A stretch of 64,000 bases of DNA from Lichenihabitans sp033947565. GTDB lineage: Bacteria; Pseudomonadota; Alphaproteobacteria; Rhizobiales; Beijerinckiaceae. This document shows positions 60,203-64,000 of the stretch, piece after piece. Location: positions 85,929 through 149,928 of the forward strand of contig NZ_JARPVX010000004.1 of NCBI RefSeq assembly GCF_033947565.1, read 5' to 3'. Position 1 is the stretch's first letter, and each line of letters starts with the position of its first letter. Below the pieces are notes generated by a model. It was given only the letters and a program-made list of their open reading frames with translations, was not told where the DNA came from and did no database searches. A program made the position numbers and the translations under genes.

Positions 60203-60523
60203 CGAACATCTGGGTCAGGGACTCCATTGTCCCTGGCCCACCTTGTTGCTGGCGGCTTCAAACAGGCACCAAATACTTTGGTGTCACGCCAGACAGGACA
60301 GCCAGAAAGATCGAGAACTGAATGGCGGAGACGGAGGCGGCCGAACAGCACTAATAAGATGCTGTGAGCAAACGCATATTATTTGTCGTCTCTGAAAAGT
60401 ACCCGGTCAAATACCCGGCTTTGTTCACGGCTTGCGTGGCGCAGGCGACACGCTCCCGTTATGCTCTGTTCAGGCGCGCTCGGCTTAAAACTGCCCTGCC
60501 TCGCGCGGCTCAGTCGCGTTGGG
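60203..60523. other. Intergenic region, no gene recognised
   Basis: About 320 bp after the repeat protein. Open frames exist but none has a good ribosome-binding site or family similarity. No RNA gene recognised. Confidence 0.45.
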
Positions 60524-60754
60524 TCAGCCGGGGCGCCGATGCAAGCGGCGTCCCGGTTGGGGGCATTGCAAGGGCCGTTCGGACGGATGAGCCGGAACCA
60601 GCCGGCTTTCCTTTTCGCTGCAGCGAACCCTGCGAATCATCATCTCCTCGCGTGTCTTGAACACGGCGGCGGTTAGCGCTTCAACGGTGCCGCAGAGTTG
60701 GACGATGCTCTCAGCCATCGACTGAATGCGCTCGTTCTGCTGGCGCTCAATCAA
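60524..60754 (-). CDS. Possible small coiled-coil protein or gene remnant
   Basis: An open frame from TTG 60754 with a plausible helical segment: ERQQNERIQSMAESIVQLCG and TAAVFKTREEMMIRR. The frame is also open upstream to a TAG, encoding TAERDRASLVGL, which suggests a longer ancestral coiled-coil. The last 30 residues look non-coding. Could be a decayed gene. Low confidence. Confidence 0.3.
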   Translation of the reverse strand: MIERQQNERIQSMAESIVQLCGTVEALTAAVFKTREEMMIRRVRCSEKESRLVPAHPSERPLQCPQPGRRLHRRPG

Positions 60755-60881
60755 GCCGACGAGGCTCGCGCGATCTCGTTCCGCAGTTAGGACGCTCTAA
60801 CCGGATTGACGTTAAGGTTCTATCAGGTACGGGCTTCCGCCCAGGCGGATGGTCCTCGCTTTGGGGCAAGAGGAAACAGCA

Positions 60882-61361
60882 ATGAGCGTCGCGTTCACTC
60901 GCGAGGAAGACGTCGAGGCCGCAGCTGCTCACTTACCAGATCGGCCGATCTCGCCACATGCGAACCTCGTCACGCCGGAAGGCGTAGCGTTCCTCGAGAC
61001 TGCTCTGGCTGAAGCTCGAGCAGCGTTCTCCAAGGCTCAAACGGCGGGAGGCGTCCAGGTAGATCGAACCGCCATGGCCCGGGCCGCCCGCGATCTGAAA
61101 TACTTCGCCGCGCGGCGCGCAAGCGCACAGGTCGTGGAGACGGTGCTCGGATCGGATCGGGTGATGTTCGGCAGCACCGTCACCTTTGATCGTGACGACG
61201 GCCGACAGCAGACGTTCCGCATTGTCGGCGAGGATGAGGCAGACGCGGCTCGAGGCATGGTTTCCCACGTGTCGCCGCTGGCCCGGGCGCTTCTTGGGAA
61301 AGCTGTTGGAGATGTCGGATCGGTAGCCGGCAAAGATGTGGAGATCTTGACCATCGCATGA
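60882..61361 (+). CDS. GreA/GreB family elongation factor-like protein
   Basis: A 159-residue protein; AGAGGAAACAGCA precedes ATG 60882. Residues about 45-90 form a helical part and residues 100-155 the GreA/GreB C-terminal domain (VMFGSTVTFDRDDGRQQTFRIVGEDEAD, then HVSPLARALLGKAVGDV). GreA and GreB rescue backtracked RNA polymerase by stimulating transcript cleavage; Rnk-like relatives bind polymerase without cleavage. Without a full acidic-tipped N-terminal coiled coil, an accessory or Rnk-like role is plausible. Confidence 0.87.
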   Translation: MSVAFTREEDVEAAAAHLPDRPISPHANLVTPEGVAFLETALAEARAAFSKAQTAGGVQVDRTAMARAARDLKYFAARRASAQVVETVLGSDRVMFGSTVTFDRDDGRQQTFRIVGEDEADAARGMVSHVSPLARALLGKAVGDVGSVAGKDVEILTIA

Positions 61362-61584
61362 GCGTCCGCCAAGCCTTTCACTGCGCCTGGCGAGAGCGGT
61401 CTGACCAGATCGCGGCAGAGGTCAGGCGAGCGTGACGGGAGCAGTGGCGGCAGTGACCTTCTCAGCCCAGTGGCGATAAACGCGAGCGCCTGCTTCGCGA
61501 TGAGGCTTTGACCATCCTCGGTCGTTGGCTGGCTTTGGAAGTCGAATTGCTTGAACCTTTGAGAGGATCACCTGTTCAAGCGCC
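61362..61584. other. Short intergenic region before the DUF1622 pair
   Basis: About 223 bp with no gene or obvious regulatory repeat. Likely contains the promoter for the two overlapping DUF1622 genes. Confidence 0.4.
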
Positions 61585-61974
61585 ATGGAAGACACCTTCA
61601 AGGCGATCACACTCTGGCTTGCGAGCGGCACCGAGGCAGCGGCGGCGCTTATCATCGGTCTTGCCTCAATCGAAGGTACGCTTCGAGCGCTGATCCTGTT
61701 CGTGCCCGGCACAGGCCCGCAGGGAGAGAGTGCGGACCGGCGCAAGGAGGATGTTCGCCTGAAGCTTGGGCGCTGGCTGGCCGTAGCGTTAGAGTTCGAG
61801 CTTGCCGCTGACATCCTACGGACCGCGGTCGCGCCCACCTGGACCGAAATCGGCCAACTTGCCGCCATCGCAGTCCTACGCACGGCCCTGAACTACTTTC
61901 TGCAGGCGGAAATCGACAAGGCAGAGGCGCGTCGCGCGGTGCCGGCCAACATCGAAACACCTGAGGCCAGATGA
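61585..61974 (+). CDS. DUF1622 family membrane protein (first of an overlapping pair)
   Basis: A 129-residue membrane protein with three hydrophobic segments and the DUF1622 pattern (LKLGRWLAVALEFELAADILRTAV and AVLRTALNYFLQAEI). Its TGA overlaps the start of the second DUF1622 gene (61971-61974), so both are translationally coupled. Function unknown. Confidence 0.88.
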   Translation: MEDTFKAITLWLASGTEAAAALIIGLASIEGTLRALILFVPGTGPQGESADRRKEDVRLKLGRWLAVALEFELAADILRTAVAPTWTEIGQLAAIAVLRTALNYFLQAEIDKAEARRAVPANIETPEAR

Positions 61975-62288
61975 TGGCAGGCCTTGATGGACTGATCGAC
62001 GGTGCCGCGGTGCTGATCGAATTCGGCGGCAGCATCATAATCGCTGTTGCCTGCGTGCGCGGCCTCGCCAGTTTGATCGCGGGGCAGGGCAGTCATCGCG
62101 CCCTCGTGCGTGCACGTCTTGTCGTCGCCGATGGCGTCATCGCAGCACTCGGCTACAAGACGGCGGCAACACTGCTAAAGACTATTGAACTGCAGACCTG
62201 GACGGCGATCGGGATGTTTTCGACCATCCTCATTTTTCGCACGGTGATCAAGCGCGTGCTCGTTTGGGAGGAGGCCCGCTTGCAATAG
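61971..62288 (+). CDS. DUF1622 family membrane protein (second of the pair)
   Basis: A 105-residue DUF1622-type protein with VRARLVVADGVIAALGYKTAATLLKTI and TWTAIGMFSTILIFRTVIKRVL, aligning with its neighbour. ATG 61971 lies in the 4-bp overlap. Two paralogues in a coupled pair suggests they may assemble as a heteromer. Function unknown. Confidence 0.85.
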   Translation: MMAGLDGLIDGAAVLIEFGGSIIIAVACVRGLASLIAGQGSHRALVRARLVVADGVIAALGYKTAATLLKTIELQTWTAIGMFSTILIFRTVIKRVLVWEEARLQ

Positions 62289-62383
62289 CCTACGAGGACG
62301 AACGAGCCCATTCGGGTATACCCAATTGGTCTTTTGTGTCTTAAAATGCGCCTGTTCTGTCTGTGAGACAGTGGTACGCGCCA

Positions 62384-64000
62384 TCAGTGCTCGATCTGCG
62401 GATATGCGATGATCAAGCTTTGTGACGCGGATGTCCGGGATTGTTCCCGACGGACTAAGAGGCCGAGAATTGGTGGGCTGTCCACGCCCTTCACGCTCAA
62501 ATCCAGCCAAGAAACATGCGCTCGAAGAGAGTTGTTCGCCACAGAGCTTGCTCCTTTGATCTCGTAATCGAGAGGCAAGGGAAGGGTTTGATCAAAACGG
62601 TAAGGGTACTGCCCATCCGTGATGAAGGCTTTCAGGCCCCGCGTACCGGTGGGTAACGTGATACTAGCTTCAGCACAATCGCGACCGGCGGGTAGTTCGA
62701 TCCTCAGGGTATGGCCGTCGTCGACAACCTGTTGCTGACCGGTCGGGCATGACCCATCCAAGACCGCGGAAACAATCCATGGCCTTGTCGCGAAATGGCG
62801 GCAAGCCTCCCAGGTTGTCAGGCAGAGCAGGGCGACGAAAAGGAGAGCAGCCGCTCCCCACGCGGTCTCTCGAAAAAGCCGGCGCTCAGGCTCCCCCGAG
62901 GTCTGCTCAATTGATAGGCCGCCGAGGATCGCTATCGCAGGGAGACATATGATCAGGTATCGCGCCTGCACCTCGCCGATGAAGAGGATCTCGCCGGCGA
63001 AGGTGGCAGTGAAAGCCAGCGTCGCAACACCAAGCGGAGACCTCCTAGCGCGCAGAGTTCCAACGAACGCGAGCCCCAGCATCGGGATCAGCCAGGCGCG
63101 TTGAATTGCGGCGCGGCCGCTGAGCCACTGTGGGACAGTTGGGTTGGCTACGGTCAGGACCGTGTCGCGATTGCCGGAAAGATCGGCGCCGGCAAACCAA
63201 GTGTATCCGATGCCGGATGTCAGGGCGCGCGCTTTCGAGATGACATATTCCGGGTAAGCTGCCCCGTCCCAGAGAACCTCCTGCGCAAGCCGGCGCAAAG
63301 CAAACCCGGTCCGCTCCGCTGTCGGAATGGCCGGCCAGAAATTGTGGATCCAGTAGGTGCTCGCATCGAAGTTCGCGTCCGGCACAATGTGGAGGGCCGA
63401 GGCGAGGCGTAGGAGGGAATCGGTCCCGCTCTTTGAGTCAAGCGCGAGGCCCGCGACGGCCCAGGCCAGCGAGGCCGGTCACGAAGCAGGCAAGGGCCGG
63501 CAATGCCCGGCGAAGGCCGGCATTTGGGAGAACGCATAGCACCAGCACTGCTGCCGCTGCAGATGTCAGAAACAGTCCTGTGCTTCGGGCAAGATCTAAA
63601 GCAGCTGCAAGGATGCCTACGGCGCCGAAGCCGAGTAGCGCAGGCACGCCGCGCCGCGTTGCTGATGCTGCCAGGATCGCAAACGCAGCCGTCGTCAGGA
63701 GCAAACCGACGTGATCGCTGGTGGCGAGCGTCAAGGCGAAGCTTCGATCCGGGTAGATCGCAAAGAGTATGAGGCCCAGCAGAGCCGCCGACGAGCCCGC
63801 TTGCCTGCGAAGGAGCCACCAAAGCAGCGTAGCGGTACCCGTCTGAAAAGCGGCATTCACCACCTTCAGCCCCACATAGCTCACACCCATCAAGCCAGCC
63901 GGCACCGTGGAAAGGAGCGATCTGCGCCAGTACAGATCTCCATAGGTGTAAAATCGCTCGCAATAGTGACCCCCTGAGGGGGTAATTTCGCGGCCAATGC
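62384..64000 (-). pseudogene. GT39-like membrane glycosyltransferase, frameshifted and cut by window edge
   Basis: Two open frames in different registers on the minus strand look like one gene. The right part (63905 down to 63438, open further right past the window edge) has hydrophobic segments such as VGLKVVNAAFQTGTATLLWW and LIFAIYPDRSFAL-type loops; the left part (63385 to 62384) continues with WLIPMLGLAFVGTL and ends hydrophilic. The frame changes near 63460: in one frame ...CFVTGLAGLGRRG ends at a stop, in the other ...LAWAVAGLALDSK continues with membrane-like sequence. The arrangement resembles GT39/ArnT-type enzymes that transfer sugars from polyprenyl carriers. A sequencing error could also give this. 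The start codon is outside the window. Confidence 0.65.

Noticed and set aside
60364..60676. Overlapping plus-strand open frames after the repeat protein
   Set aside because: No ribosome-binding site, no family similarity, and codon usage unlike neighbours.
1..64000. tRNA, rRNA, transposase, integrase or phage genes
   Set aside because: None recognised by reading both strands; a covariance-model scan was not possible here.

Overview
The window looks like chromosomal DNA of a high-GC alphaproteobacterium of the Hyphomicrobiales (Rhizobiales) type. Evidence: an alphaproteobacterial RNase E with a long insertion in its S1 domain, the order murA - DUF2948 - hisD, linked dapD/dapE, a 5-aminolevulinate synthase (C4 haem route), a SbmA/BacA-like peptide importer, and families largely confined to this group (DUF1489, DUF2948). 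Formate-tetrahydrofolate ligase plus a selenocysteine formate dehydrogenase suggest active C1/formate metabolism. Genus cannot be fixed from sequence alone. I saw no rRNA, tRNA, CRISPR array, transposase or integrase.

Layout. 0-3.1 kb: 3' part of a GH25 lysozyme, a small secreted protein, a YdcF-type protein, a glutathione transferase, DUF1489. 3.1-7.4 kb: accB-accC, a DsbA-like thioredoxin, an aminotransferase. 7.4-13.2 kb: rne and a divergent M23/LytM peptidase. 13.6-16.3 kb: DUF3429, metallophosphoesterase, class III nucleotidyl cyclase. 16.5-21.3 kb: stress operon prkA-yeaH-spoVR. 21.4-24.9 kb: DUF1330, then tag - HD hydrolase - tyrosine phosphatase - xseB joined by successive 4-bp overlaps, then an HD-GYP protein. 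25-27 kb: desaturase divergent from an XRE regulator. 27-32 kb: hisD, DUF2948, a Met/His-rich secreted peptide, murA, a 56-codon gene and dctA. 32-38.5 kb: DUF3750, DUF4112, lytic transglycosylase, ABC peptide importer, DHA2 exporter, small secreted protein. 38.5-42.3 kb: dapE, a membrane protein, dapD, a methyltransferase, mscL. 42.3-46.6 kb: aminotransferase, hemA, fhs.

46.7-53.3 kb: two small proteins, then a formate dehydrogenase locus in divergent halves. The catalytic subunit runs leftwards and is read through an in-frame TGA (50353-50355) that sits in the conserved selenocysteine position and is followed by a SECIS-like hairpin. A small protein, an Fe-S subunit with a membrane tail and a NrfD-type membrane subunit run rightwards. 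53.3-58.6 kb: RND efflux operon with a small coupled leader gene, divergent from a TetR regulator; two 16-bp palindromes lie between them. 58.6-64 kb is more accessory: a long perfect inverted repeat, an AT-richer stretch, a secreted protein of nine 14-residue Gly/Ala repeats, a GreA/GreB-type factor, an overlapping pair of DUF1622 membrane proteins, and a GT39-like membrane glycosyltransferase broken by a frameshift and running off the right edge.

The least ordinary content is the split selenoprotein formate dehydrogenase locus with its two small unassigned genes, the repeat protein, and the small coupled genes that automatic callers tend to miss. I did not find a clearly new multi-gene defence or metabolic system.
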